64,000 nucleotides of DNA. Origin: Natronorubrum bangense (GTDB lineage Archaea; Halobacteriota; Halobacteria; Halobacteriales; Natrialbaceae). Of the stretch, positions 25,840-34,412 are shown piece after piece (the first letter of the stretch is position 1; each line of letters begins with the position of its first letter). The notes under the pieces were generated by a model. The model was not told the DNA's origin and did no database searches. It saw only the letters and a list, made by a program, of their open reading frames with translations. Location of the stretch: contig NZ_CP031305.1 in assembly GCF_004799645.1 (NCBI RefSeq), positions 1,798,001-1,862,000 of the forward strand, given 5' to 3'. Both the position numbers and the translations under genes were made by a program.

Positions 25840-26769
25840 ATGGCAGGGTCGACGGAGTCCAGGAGTCAACGGCGACTCGATCGGCGACTCCTGATCGAAC
25901 GCCTGAGCAGCCGCTGGCTACAGGGGGCTGGCTACTTCGCCATCGCGCTGTTTGCCCTGATCGTGCTGGCGTTGCTCTACCAGTCGCTGCCGCTGCTGTC
26001 GGAGTATTCGCTGGTGCAGGCGCTGACGTCCTCGAACTGGGACCCCGCACAGAACGAGTTCGGCTTCCTGCCAGCGATCGTCGGCACGATCTACGTCACC
26101 GCGCTCACGATGGCGATGGGGACGCCGATCGCGATCCTCGCGGCGATCTACATCGCCGAGTACGCCGAGGGACGGGCGAAGACGCTCGTCTCGTCGTTTA
26201 TCGACGTGCTCGCGGCGATCCCGAGTGTGATCTTCGGGCTGGTCGCGCTGATCGTCGTCGTCCCCTTCGTCGGCGACTACCTCGCGCCGGCCGTCGGCTC
26301 GAGTGCGACCGGTCTTGGCATCTTCACAGTCAGTCTCGTGATGGCGATCGTCGTCACCCCTTTCATGATCTCGCTGTCGGTCGAGTCGCTCGAGGCCTTG
26401 CCTGACGAGCTTCGGGAGTCCTCGCTCGGCGTCGGCGCGACGAAGTGGGAGACGATCCGGTCGGTGCTGTTGCGGGCTGCTGGCCCCGGCATCTTCTCGG
26501 CCGTGTTGCTCGGCTTCGGTCGCGTCTTTGGCGCAACGATCGTGCCCGCCATGCTCATCGGCGGCCAGACCCATCTGCCGAGTTCACCGTTTGCAACGGG
26601 ACAGACGCTGCCGACGCTGATCGTCAACGATTTCGGTGAGCTGATGAGCCTGCCGCTGACCCAGTCGGCGCTGATCTTCGTCGGCCTCATGCTCGTGGTC
26701 GTCGTCTGGCTGTTCAACTTCACGGCGATGCTCGTCCGCCGCCGCCTCCAGCGGAGGTGGCAGTACTGA
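25840..26769 (+). CDS. pstC: Phosphate ABC transporter permease PstC
   Basis: A 309-residue inner-membrane permease with six helices. The first helix is GYFAIALFALIVLALLYQSL; after the periplasm-facing segment come GTIYVTALTMAMGTPIAILA, AAIPSVIFGLVALIVVVPFV and the EAA-like coupling loop ALPDELRESSLGVGATKWET. This order matches PstC. It begins seven bases after pstS and ends overlapping the pstA ATG, so the operon is translationally coupled. No large insertion loop is seen. Confidence 0.88.
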   Translation: MAGSTESRSQRRLDRRLLIERLSSRWLQGAGYFAIALFALIVLALLYQSLPLLSEYSLVQALTSSNWDPAQNEFGFLPAIVGTIYVTALTMAMGTPIAILAAIYIAEYAEGRAKTLVSSFIDVLAAIPSVIFGLVALIVVVPFVGDYLAPAVGSSATGLGIFTVSLVMAIVVTPFMISLSVESLEALPDELRESSLGVGATKWETIRSVLLRAAGPGIFSAVLLGFGRVFGATIVPAMLIGGQTHLPSSPFATGQTLPTLIVNDFGELMSLPLTQSALIFVGLMLVVVVWLFNFTAMLVRRRLQRRWQY

Positions 26770-27629
26770 TGGACCGATACGCCAAACAGCGACTCTTCGG
26801 CCTGCTTGCTCGTGGCGCTGCCGCCCTCGTCGTCGCTGTGATGGTGCTGGTCGTCGCCGTGACGATCTACCGTGGCGGGCGCGTCTTCCTGACCGACCCC
26901 GCGATCGCGATCACGCCGCCGGGCTCCCGATACATGCTCGAGGGCGACGGCGGCTTCCTCCATGCCGTCCTCGGGAGTCTGTTCATTGTCGTTCCGGCGA
27001 CGGTCGTCTCGGCAGTGCTCGCCGTCTCGACGGCGATCTATCTCCAGAGCGATTACTCGAGCGAGCGGTTCTCGGACGTCGTGAACATGTTCTTGAACGT
27101 GCTCTGGGGGACGCCACCGATCGTCTACGGTGTGTTCGTTCTGACGATCATCATCGCGATCGGTGCTCGAACGAGTCTGTTCTTCGGGATCGTCGCGATC
27201 GCGATCTTCCAGTACCCGATCATGACCCGCTACACCGACGAGGCGTTGCGGTCGGCTCCTGAGGCGGTCAAAGAGGCGACTTACGGCCTCGGCGGGACGC
27301 GATTCGAGGCCGCGCTGATGACGTTCCGCGCGGCGCTGCCGGGGATCATCGCCGGGATCATCATGGGCTTCGCCCGCGGCATCGGTGACGCTGCGACGGT
27401 GTTGTTCACCACTGGTCGAAGTACGAACATGCCGGGTGGCCTCTTCGAAGGGGCAACGACGCTCCCGGTTCTCATCTTCGATCAGGCGATGTCGTTCAAC
27501 GCCGAGGTCCGCTCACACGCCTACGCAGCGTCGTTCGTCCTTATCGTCGCCGTACTCGCGTTGATCATCGTCTCGAAACTGCTTGCCGGACGCTACGCAC
27601 GCTACGCACCAGGAGGTCGCCACTCATGA
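26769..27629 (+). CDS. pstA: Phosphate ABC transporter permease PstA
   Basis: A 286-residue permease pairing with PstC. PstA features are the first helix (AAALVVAVMVLVVAVTIYRG), YLQSDYSSERFSDVVN, WGTPPIVYGVFVLTIII and the coupling loop SAPEAVKEATYGLGGTRFEA. The ATG at 26769 shares one base with the stop of pstC (ATGA-type overlap), and its own stop overlaps the pstB start by four bases. Confidence 0.88.
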   Translation: MDRYAKQRLFGLLARGAAALVVAVMVLVVAVTIYRGGRVFLTDPAIAITPPGSRYMLEGDGGFLHAVLGSLFIVVPATVVSAVLAVSTAIYLQSDYSSERFSDVVNMFLNVLWGTPPIVYGVFVLTIIIAIGARTSLFFGIVAIAIFQYPIMTRYTDEALRSAPEAVKEATYGLGGTRFEAALMTFRAALPGIIAGIIMGFARGIGDAATVLFTTGRSTNMPGGLFEGATTLPVLIFDQAMSFNAEVRSHAYAASFVLIVAVLALIIVSKLLAGRYARYAPGGRHS

Positions 27630-28462
27630 CAGACACTGCACTCACTACCGAGAATCTCACCGTAACGTACACCGGAAACCGCGAAGTCGAGGCGCTGAAA
27701 GGCGTCTCGGTCGAGTTCCCAGCGAATCAGCTGACGGCCATCATCGGTCCCTCGGGCTGTGGGAAATCGACGCTGCTCAAATCGCTGAACCGACTTCACG
27801 AGATCCAGCCCAACGTCGAGATTTCGGGCGACGTCCTATTGGGCGAGCAGTCGGTCTACGACACCGACGAGCCGGTGCCGGAGCTTCGCAGACGGATCGG
27901 CTACGTCCCGCAGACGCCGACCGCGCTGCCGCTATCGATCTACGAGAACGTCGCCTACGGGCTGAAAATCCACGGTGACTACGAGTCGAAAGCCGAACTC
28001 GATGATCGGGTCGAACACTACCTGCGGAAGGTCAACCTCTGGAGCGAGGTCAAAGACCGGCTCGATGCCCCCGGCGCAGAGCTCTCGACCGGCCAGATTC
28101 AGCGGCTCTGTCTCGCTCGCTCGCTGGCCGTCGAGCCGGAAATCTTGCTCTGTGACGAGGTGACGTCGGCGCTCGATCCTGTCTCCGCCGAAACCGTCGA
28201 GGAGACCCTCGAGTCGCTCAAAGACGAGTATACGATCATCATGGTCACCCACAGTATGGATCAGGCAAAACGGCTCGCCGACGAGGTCGTCTTCCTCTAT
28301 CTCGGCGACTGCATCGAGACGAACGACACGCGGTCGTTCTTCGAAAACCCACAGCACGAACGCACCGCGGAGTTCGTCTCAGGACACACCGTGGTCGGGG
28401 ACGACGATGATGACGAGTCGGAGCCGACATCGACTCCGAACACGGTCGCAGCCGAGCGATAA
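27626..28462 (+). CDS. pstB: Pst-type ABC transporter ATPase (PstB, divergent)
   Basis: A 278-residue ABC ATPase driving anion uptake. Walker A is GPSGCGKST (residues 41-49), the Q-loop glutamine Gln96 (YVPQTP), Walker B ILLCDE (173-178), H-loop VTHS (His209). The ABC signature is LSTGQIQRL (153-161) instead of the usual LSGGQQQRL of PstB, and the D-loop region reads DEVTSALD where DEPTSALD is standard. The short acidic C-tail (DDDDDESEPTSTPNTV) is haloarchaeal. The gene is last in the operon; phoU, which often follows, is absent here. The variant residues are compatible with ATP hydrolysis but mark a divergent subfamily. Confidence 0.87.
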   Translation: MTDTALTTENLTVTYTGNREVEALKGVSVEFPANQLTAIIGPSGCGKSTLLKSLNRLHEIQPNVEISGDVLLGEQSVYDTDEPVPELRRRIGYVPQTPTALPLSIYENVAYGLKIHGDYESKAELDDRVEHYLRKVNLWSEVKDRLDAPGAELSTGQIQRLCLARSLAVEPEILLCDEVTSALDPVSAETVEETLESLKDEYTIIMVTHSMDQAKRLADEVVFLYLGDCIETNDTRSFFENPQHERTAEFVSGHTVVGDDDDDESEPTSTPNTVAAER

Positions 28463-28544
28463 CACGACACGCCAGTTGTCATCGCGTTCGACAGCCGGGC
28501 CGGTGACAGAATATATTTAGCGCCCGGGTGCGAGTGGCCGACAT

Positions 28545-29699
28545 ATGTCTAATGGCGCGTTCGAGGGGTACGGTGGACGCCACGTTCCCGACCCCCTGCA
28601 GGAACCACTCGAGCAACTCGCAACTGCCTACGACGAGGTCGCCGACACCGACGCGTTCCGTTCGGAGCTACGTGAGCTCCTCGAGACGTTCGCCGGCCGA
28701 CCGACGCCGCTGTACTACGCACGCACCTTGAGCGATCGGTACGGTGCCGACATCTACCTCAAGCGAGAGGACCTGCTCCACGGTGGGGCCCACAAGATCA
28801 ACAACGCGCTCGGGCAGGCCCTGCTGGCCAAACAGAGCGGCCGCGACCGAATCATCGCCGAAACCGGGGCGGGCCAACACGGCACCGCGACCGCGATGGT
28901 CGGTGCGTTGCTCGATCTGGAGACGGAGATCTACATGGGCGCGAAAGACGTCGCCCGCCAGGAGATGAACGTCTTCCGGATGCGACTGATGGGTGCCGAG
29001 GTCAACGAAGTGACCCGCGGCGACGAAGGCCTCGCCGACGCCGTCGACGCGGCGCTCGAGGACTTCGCGAAAAACGTCGACAACACCCACTATCTCGTGG
29101 GCAGTGTCGTCGGCCCTGACCCGTTCCCGCGGATGGTTCGGGACTTCCAGAGCGTTATCGGCCGCGAGGCCCGCGAGCAGTTCCAAGAGCGAACGGGCGA
29201 GTTACCCGACGCAGCTGTCGCCTGCGTCGGTGGCGGCTCGAACGCGATCGGTCTCTTCCATGCGTTCCGCGACGACGATGATGTCGACTTCTACGGTGCC
29301 GAAGGCGGCGGCAAAGGCGCTGACTCGAGTCGACACGCCGCCCCGCTCGATTCGGGGAAAGACGACGTCATCCACGGGATGAAAACGCGCGTGATCGACG
29401 ACGATGTCGAGGTCCACTCCGTTTCGGCGGGGCTCGATTACCCCGGCGTCGGCCCCGAACACGCCATGTACCGTGCGGTCGGCCGCTGTGAATACACTGG
29501 CGTCACCGACGAGGAAGCGCTCGCTGCCTTCCGCGAACTCAGCGAAACCGAGGGGATCATCCCGGCCCTCGAGTCCAGCCACGGTATCGCCCGCGCGATC
29601 CAACTCGCCGAAGCTGGCGACCACGAGACGATACTCGTGAACCTCTCCGGACGCGGCGACAAGGATATGGAAACCGCGGCGTCGAAGTTCGACCTCTAA
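28545..29699 (+). CDS. trpB: Tryptophan synthase beta chain (orphan copy)
   Basis: A 384-residue PLP enzyme joining indole with serine. LKREDLLHGGAHKINNALGQ contains the PLP lysine (Lys84), AETGAGQHGTATAMVGALLD the substrate loop with the catalytic Gln/His region, CVGGGSNAIG (227-236) the phosphate cup and VNLSGRGDKDM the C-terminal seal. The HTGAHK motif of most TrpB reads HGGAHK here. No trpA or trpC adjoins; the gene stands between pstB and a HIT protein. It may be an indole-salvage paralogue. ATG at 28545 is preceded by a TATA-like ATATATTTAG about 30 bases upstream. Confidence 0.9.
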   Translation: MSNGAFEGYGGRHVPDPLQEPLEQLATAYDEVADTDAFRSELRELLETFAGRPTPLYYARTLSDRYGADIYLKREDLLHGGAHKINNALGQALLAKQSGRDRIIAETGAGQHGTATAMVGALLDLETEIYMGAKDVARQEMNVFRMRLMGAEVNEVTRGDEGLADAVDAALEDFAKNVDNTHYLVGSVVGPDPFPRMVRDFQSVIGREAREQFQERTGELPDAAVACVGGGSNAIGLFHAFRDDDDVDFYGAEGGGKGADSSRHAAPLDSGKDDVIHGMKTRVIDDDVEVHSVSAGLDYPGVGPEHAMYRAVGRCEYTGVTDEEALAAFRELSETEGIIPALESSHGIARAIQLAEAGDHETILVNLSGRGDKDMETAASKFDL

Positions 29700-29733
29700 T
29701 CGGCGTCGACCATCGCTCGAGTCGAACTCCGTT

Positions 29734-30144
29734 CTACAGTGCCGAGCGAATACGCTTCGCCAGCCGTGTCGCCTCATCGCCAGTCAGCTGCCCGCGAGAC
29801 AGCGACAGCGCCACGTCATCGCCCTCGGTTCGGGGAACGAGGTGGACGTGGGCGTGGTCGATATCTCCAACTAGTGGCCCGCTGGTGTGAAAGACGCTGA
29901 ACCCGTCGGGCTCGAGCGCCGTCTCCAGTGCCGCTGCGACGGTTCGAACCGTCTCGAAGACCGCACTCGCGGTCGGTTCGTCGATCGTCAGGACGTCTTC
30001 TTCGTGGCCGCGCGGGACGACGAGCGTGTGTCCCGTTACTGCCGGGTTGCGGTCGAGAAACGCACACGTCTGCTCGTCTTCATAGAGGACGTGAACCGGC
30101 TGGTCTCCGGCGACGATCCGACAGAACTCACAGTCGTCACTCAT
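29734..30144 (-). CDS. HIT family nucleotide hydrolase
   Basis: A 136-residue histidine-triad protein. The catalytic motif HAHVHL (His97, His99, His101) and the zinc pair in CEFCRI (Cys5, Cys8) are present, with VLYEDEQTCAFLDRNPAVTG and TLVVPRGHEEDVLTI forming the nucleotide pocket. HIT proteins split adenosine phosphoramidates or dinucleoside polyphosphates. It is convergent with trpB and about 80 bases from the glycosyltransferase gene on the same strand. Confidence 0.92.
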   Translation of the reverse strand: MSDDCEFCRIVAGDQPVHVLYEDEQTCAFLDRNPAVTGHTLVVPRGHEEDVLTIDEPTASAVFETVRTVAAALETALEPDGFSVFHTSGPLVGDIDHAHVHLVPRTEGDDVALSLSRGQLTGDEATRLAKRIRSAL

Positions 30145-30225
30145 ACTCGAACTGTCTCGTGGACGGATATATAGCCATCCCCGCCAGTGCCGTCCTCGCC
30201 CGACGCGTCGGCGTCGGAGACCGCA

Positions 30226-31287
30226 TTACAACAGACCGTACGCTTCCTCGAGCGTTCGGTACTGCTCGAGATACGCCTCGGCGACGGCCGAGCGGTCGTA
30301 GTCGGCAAACCGGTCGTCGAACGTGCGATGCTCGAGGTCGCCGGCCGAGAGGATGGCGTCGGCGAGTTCTGCCTCGCTCGTCGTTCGAAAGCCCCGATCC
30401 CACCCTTCGACGAGTTCGTGGGCGCTCGAGTCGACGTGGTACTCGACGATGCCGACACAGCCCGATGCCAGCGCCCACAGCATCTCCGTCGGGAACACGC
30501 AGTGTTCGGCCGTCTGTGCGAAGACGTGTGCGCCCCGGTAGGCGGCGATGCGCTCCTCGAGCGAGCAGTCGCCGACGAACGAAACTCGATCGTCGATCCG
30601 GAGATCACTCGCGAGGCGTTCGTACGTCGCTCGTTCGGGGCCGTCGCCGATGACGGTCGTCTGCCAGTCTCGGTCGCGAAGCTCTGCCAGCGCGAGCAAC
30701 AGGCTCTCGAGGTTTGCCGCCTCGTCGAGTCGGCGGGCGTAGATCACGTCGACCTGCTCGCCTAGCGGCACGTCCTGAACGCGCTCGAGGTCGACCGGGT
30801 TCGGAATCGCCTCGACGAGTTCGCCATCAGCACCCCGTTCGCGGACCCACGTTGCGACGAGTTCTGACGGCGTGACGAGACGAGCCCCGCGTTTCGCTGC
30901 CAGTTGCGTCCACTGGTCGTCGTCGATCCCGCCGTCGCCGTACCACTCGACGACCAGTGGTGCACGCGCGAGCGTTGCCCCACAGCTGGCTGCGAGGACC
31001 GCTGCCGAGGGCTGTGCGCGCGTGTGAACGATATCAGGTGCGGCGGCTGCGAGGACGAACGGCAACCGGACGAGAAACGACCTGCGGGCCTCGAGACCAG
31101 CGACAACGGCGTGATACGTAATCCCATCCTGCTCGAGGGTCGACGTTTCGCCGGCCCAGAACTTGGCACAGTAGCAGTGCACGTCGTGACCGTGAGATGC
31201 CAGCAACTCGAGAGCAGTCTGGAACCGGTGGTTCGTCTCGGTATCGCGGTGAGAAGCCGTTTCGAACGAGACGAACGCGACACGCAT
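30226..31287 (-). CDS. GT4-type glycosyltransferase
   Basis: A 353-residue GT-B fold glycosyltransferase. The N-terminal domain starts MRVAFVSFETASHRDTETNH and includes PDIVHTRAQPSAAVLAASCG; the C-terminal nucleotide-binding domain has AIPNPVDLERVQDV, VIGDGPERATYERLA, and CVFPTEMLWALASGCVGIVE, where Glu of the EX7E-like motif lies. It probably adds a sugar from a nucleotide donor to a glycan or glycolipid at the cytoplasmic face. No other glycan genes are adjacent. Confidence 0.85.
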   Translation of the reverse strand: MRVAFVSFETASHRDTETNHRFQTALELLASHGHDVHCYCAKFWAGETSTLEQDGITYHAVVAGLEARRSFLVRLPFVLAAAAPDIVHTRAQPSAAVLAASCGATLARAPLVVEWYGDGGIDDDQWTQLAAKRGARLVTPSELVATWVRERGADGELVEAIPNPVDLERVQDVPLGEQVDVIYARRLDEAANLESLLLALAELRDRDWQTTVIGDGPERATYERLASDLRIDDRVSFVGDCSLEERIAAYRGAHVFAQTAEHCVFPTEMLWALASGCVGIVEYHVDSSAHELVEGWDRGFRTTSEAELADAILSAGDLEHRTFDDRFADYDRSAVAEAYLEQYRTLEEAYGLL

Positions 31288-31373
31288 ATGACGCGGGACG
31301 TAGCGCCGGGATAAAAAATCACTTCTTTCCTCGAGTCGACCGCTCCGGCCGTCTCTCGTGTCGTCACCGGGCG

Positions 31374-32129
31374 CTACTCGTCGTCATCGCTGGACGTCGA
31401 ATCAGAGATGAAATCGGCGATCCCGTCGATGATGCCGTCGTCTTCGTCGTCATCGTCATCCGCGTCATCTGCGTCTTCGTCGTCATCGTCATCCGCGTCA
31501 TCTGCGTCTTCGTCGTCATCGTCATCCGCGTCATCTGCGTCTTCGTCGTCATCGTCATCCGCGTCATCTGCGTCTTCGTCGTCCGCATCATCCGCGTCGT
31601 CCTCGTCGTCTTCATCATCCGCGTCGTCTTCGTCGTCATCGTCATCTGCATCATCCGCGTCATCCGCGTCGTCTTCGTCATCCGCATCATCCGCGTCATC
31701 CTCGTCGTCTTCGTCATCCGCATCATCCGCGTCATCCTCGTCGTCATCATCATCCGCATCATCCGCATCATCCGCGTCGTCTTCGTCATCCGCATCATCC
31801 GCGTCGTCCTCATCGTCTGCGTCTTCGTCATCCGCATCATCCGCGTCGTCCTCGTCGTCTGCATCATCGCCGTCGTCTGCGTCGTCACCACCTATCGAGT
31901 CATTGCCCGTCTCTGTCTCTTCGGTGTCCGTCTCGGTTGTCTGCTCGTCGTCACCAATGTCGATCGAGTCGGCGCTATCGTCTGTCTCGGACTCGCCGGT
32001 CGAGAATCCGGCGCCGACGGCTGCGATCGTCATTCCGAACGCAACGAGGACAACCAGAATCGTCACGATGACTGCTGCAGTCGATGTCCCGCCGTGACCA
32101 TCGTCGCTACTCCCGCCTGTCCCTTGCAT
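31374..32129 (-). CDS. Membrane-anchored Asp/Glu/Ala tandem-repeat protein
   Basis: A 251-residue protein of extraordinary composition. Residues 17-41 (STAAVIVTILVVLVAFGMTI onward) form one membrane helix, followed by an acidic linker and, from about residue 88 to 232, an almost uninterrupted run of Asp, Glu and Ala only. The last four repeats are exact 11-residue units (DADDADDDDDE). The C-terminus is GIIDGIADFISDSTSSDDDE. The start is fixed by an ATG after a C-rich spacer. I do not recognise a family. Such a polyanion could bind Ca, Mg or K ions, or act as an entropic brush at the cell surface; both are guesses. Confidence 0.6.
   Translation of the reverse strand: MQGTGGSSDDGHGGTSTAAVIVTILVVLVAFGMTIAAVGAGFSTGESETDDSADSIDIGDDEQTTETDTEETETGNDSIGGDDADDGDDADDEDDADDADDEDADDEDDADDADDEDDADDADDADDDDDEDDADDADDEDDEDDADDADDEDDADDADDADDDDDEDDADDEDDEDDADDADDEDADDADDDDDEDADDADDDDDEDADDADDDDDEDADDADDDDDEDDGIIDGIADFISDSTSSDDDE
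31442..31573 (-). repeat. Four perfect 33-bp tandem repeats inside the acidic-repeat gene
   Basis: Units at 31442-31474, 31475-31507, 31508-31540 and 31541-31573 are identical base for base, encoding four copies of DADDADDDDDE. Perfect nucleotide identity, including third codon positions, means recent expansion or ongoing homogenisation. Confidence 0.9.
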
Positions 32130-32461
32130 TACCGGATGGATCTGTTTCGACGGCTTTTGTTACGCAGGGCATTCGGTCCCCCGGTGTCCGCGAGTGTCTT
32201 CCGGTTGTCCTGAAACGGTTCTGTACCCCGCTCGAGACGACTACCCAAGCGCTGGCTGGTGGCTGATGGCGATGTAGGGCCTGCCTAGGGTCTCGACTGA
32301 GCGGGCGCGATGAATCACACGCCCGTTGTGCGACCAGCTGTGCACCGACGGGCAGTGAGCCCCGTGTCCTATGTCCCGACTGCTCGAGTGATTTGGGTGT
32401 GAAACCGGCTTCTAATCTCCGTAACCCAAACGACTACGCCCTCGAGCGGCTAGCTGCGCGT
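32130..32461. other. Intergenic region before the S9 peptidase
   Basis: The 332-base spacer upstream of both the acidic-repeat gene (leftward) and the peptidase gene (rightward) shows no credible gene. It must hold both promoters; I see only weak AT-rich candidates, such as CTTCTAATC at 32409-32417. Confidence 0.35.
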
Positions 32462-34333
32462 ATGAGCTACGAGATCGACCGCTATCTCAACATTCGAAGC
32501 GCCTACGGTGCGTCGTTTGGCCCCGACGGCGAACGCCTCTCGTTTCTGATGGATACGACCGGCACGGCACAGGTCTGGACGCTCGAGGCCCCCCGCGTGT
32601 GGCCCGAGCAGCGAACGTTTGACGACGAGCGGGTTACGTTCGCCTCGTGGTCACCTGAACGCCCCGAGCTGATTTTCGGGATGGACGAAGGCGGCAACGA
32701 GCGCGCCCAGTTGTTCCGACTGGACGCCGAAACGGGCGTGATCAAGAATCTGACAGCGATGCCCGACGCGAAACACCGCTGGGGTGGCTGGAGTCACGAC
32801 GGCGAGCGCTTCGCGTTCGCTTCGAACCGTCGCGACGAATCCGTCTTCGATATCTACGTGCAGGAACGCGAGGAGTCCGGCAACGAAGCAACGCTCGTCT
32901 GCGAGGGCGACGGCTGGCTCTCGCTGTCGGGCTGGGGTCCTGACGACTCCCGCTTGCTGGTCTCGCAGGCGTACTCGAACTTCGATCAAGATCTGTACGT
33001 GCTCGACCTCGAGGCCGACGAGCCTGAACTCGAGCATCTCACGCCCCACGAGGGGGACGTCCGCTACGGTAGCGCCAGTTGGGCCCCCGACGGCGAGGGC
33101 GTCTATCTCGTCACCGACGAGGGCGACTCGGACACGCTGTATCTGGCGTATCTCGACCTCGAGAGTGGTGAGTTTGACACTGTGGTTGAAGGAGACGGAT
33201 GGAACGTCGACGGCATCGCGCTGGACGAGGAGACGGGCCGATTCGTCTACTCACGAAACGTCGAGGGCTACACCGAACTCACCGTTGGCGAGTTCGACGC
33301 TGACGACCCGACTGCGTTCGAGACGTTCCCCGAGCCCGACCTGCCGGGTGGCATCTCCGGCGGCGTGAGCTTCGATCCCGACGCCGAGCGATTTGCGCTG
33401 TCGACAACCGGCGATACGGTCAACACGAACGTCTTCGTGGTCGACATCGAAAGCGGCGAGGCCGAGCGCTGGACCGACGCCCCGACGGCGGGCATTCCCC
33501 ACGAGTCGTTCGACGAATCCGAACTCGTCCACGTCGAGAGCTTTGATGTTGACGGACAGCGTCCGTCAGCCCGTGGGACTCCAGAGGAGTCCCACGCTGG
33601 CCTCGAGGTGCCGGCCTTTTTTACGCTGCCCAACGACGCCGAGGACGGTGCCACGCCGGTCATCGTCGACATCCACGGCGGCCCCGAAAGCCAGCGCCGG
33701 CCGTCGTTCTCGAGTGTCAAACAGTACTTCGTCGATCGAGGCTACGCTTACTTCGAGCCGAACGTCCGCGGGTCGGCCGGGTATGGGGCCGACTACGCCG
33801 CTCTCGACGACGTCGAGAAACGGATGGATTCGGTGGCCGACATCAACGCCTGCGTCGAGTGGCTTCACGACCATCCGGCCGTCGACCCCGACCGAATCGC
33901 CGCCAAAGGTGGCTCCTACGGCGGGTTCATGGTGCTCGCGGCGCTGACTGAGTATCCCGACCGCTGGGCGGCAGGCATCGACGTCGTCGGCATCGCCAAC
34001 TTTGTCACGTTCCTCGAGAACACCGGCGACTGGCGGCGCGAACTGCGCGAAGCCGAGTACGGGAGTCTCGCCGAGGACCGCGAATTCCTCGAAGAAATCT
34101 CGCCGACGAACAACATCGAGCAGATCGAGGCCCCACTGTTCGTCCTCCACGGCGAGAACGACCCGCGTGTACCGGTCGGCGAGGCTGAACAGATCGCCGA
34201 AAAAGCCGAACAGCAGGGTGTCCCAGTCCGGAAGCTGATCTTCGAAGACGAAGGACACGGCTTCTCGAAACTCGAGAACCGGCTCGAGGCCTACTCAGAG
34301 ATCGCGGACTTCCTCGACGAGCACGCTCGATAA
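32462..34333 (+). CDS. S9 family prolyl oligopeptidase-like serine peptidase
   Basis: A 623-residue acylaminoacyl-peptidase or dipeptidyl-peptidase-type enzyme. Residues 1-350 form the beta-propeller (repeats such as WSHDGERFAFASNRRDESVF and LSGWGPDDSRLLVSQA). The alpha/beta-hydrolase domain carries the triad Ser485 (GGSYGGFMV), Asp567 (GENDPRVP) and His599 (GHGFS). Between the domains, residues 364-378 (DGQRPSARGTPEESHA) are an insertion encoded by two perfect hairpins (listed separately). ATG 32462 places MSYEIDRYLNIRSAYGASFG at the N-terminus; the longer upstream frame lacks family character. Confidence 0.9.
   Translation: MSYEIDRYLNIRSAYGASFGPDGERLSFLMDTTGTAQVWTLEAPRVWPEQRTFDDERVTFASWSPERPELIFGMDEGGNERAQLFRLDAETGVIKNLTAMPDAKHRWGGWSHDGERFAFASNRRDESVFDIYVQEREESGNEATLVCEGDGWLSLSGWGPDDSRLLVSQAYSNFDQDLYVLDLEADEPELEHLTPHEGDVRYGSASWAPDGEGVYLVTDEGDSDTLYLAYLDLESGEFDTVVEGDGWNVDGIALDEETGRFVYSRNVEGYTELTVGEFDADDPTAFETFPEPDLPGGISGGVSFDPDAERFALSTTGDTVNTNVFVVDIESGEAERWTDAPTAGIPHESFDESELVHVESFDVDGQRPSARGTPEESHAGLEVPAFFTLPNDAEDGATPVIVDIHGGPESQRRPSFSSVKQYFVDRGYAYFEPNVRGSAGYGADYAALDDVEKRMDSVADINACVEWLHDHPAVDPDRIAAKGGSYGGFMVLAALTEYPDRWAAGIDVVGIANFVTFLENTGDWRRELREAEYGSLAEDREFLEEISPTNNIEQIEAPLFVLHGENDPRVPVGEAEQIAEKAEQQGVPVRKLIFEDEGHGFSKLENRLEAYSEIADFLDEHAR
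33551..33596 (+). repeat. Two triloop hairpins inserted in frame in the S9 peptidase gene
   Basis: GACGGAC (33551-33557) pairs with GTCCGTC (33561-33567) around AGC; CGTGGGACTCC (33572-33582) pairs perfectly over eleven bases with GGAGTCCCACG (33586-33596) around AGA. Together they encode peptidase residues 364-378, at the junction of the two domains where the chain can tolerate an insertion. Confidence 0.7.
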
Positions 34334-34412
34334 CGCCTGTAGCGCTTATACGTTGCTCGCGGTTCAGCCATCCCCATGATATTTACTTTCATTCGACAAT
34401 CACTACTGTGGC

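Noticed and set aside
31197..32213. A plus-strand frame rich in Val, Ile and Arg (repeated VIVIRVICVF) looks like a membrane protein
   Set aside because: It is the antisense shadow of the Asp/Glu/Ala repeat gene; reverse-complement of GAC/GAT/GAA codons yields Val/Ile/Phe codons.
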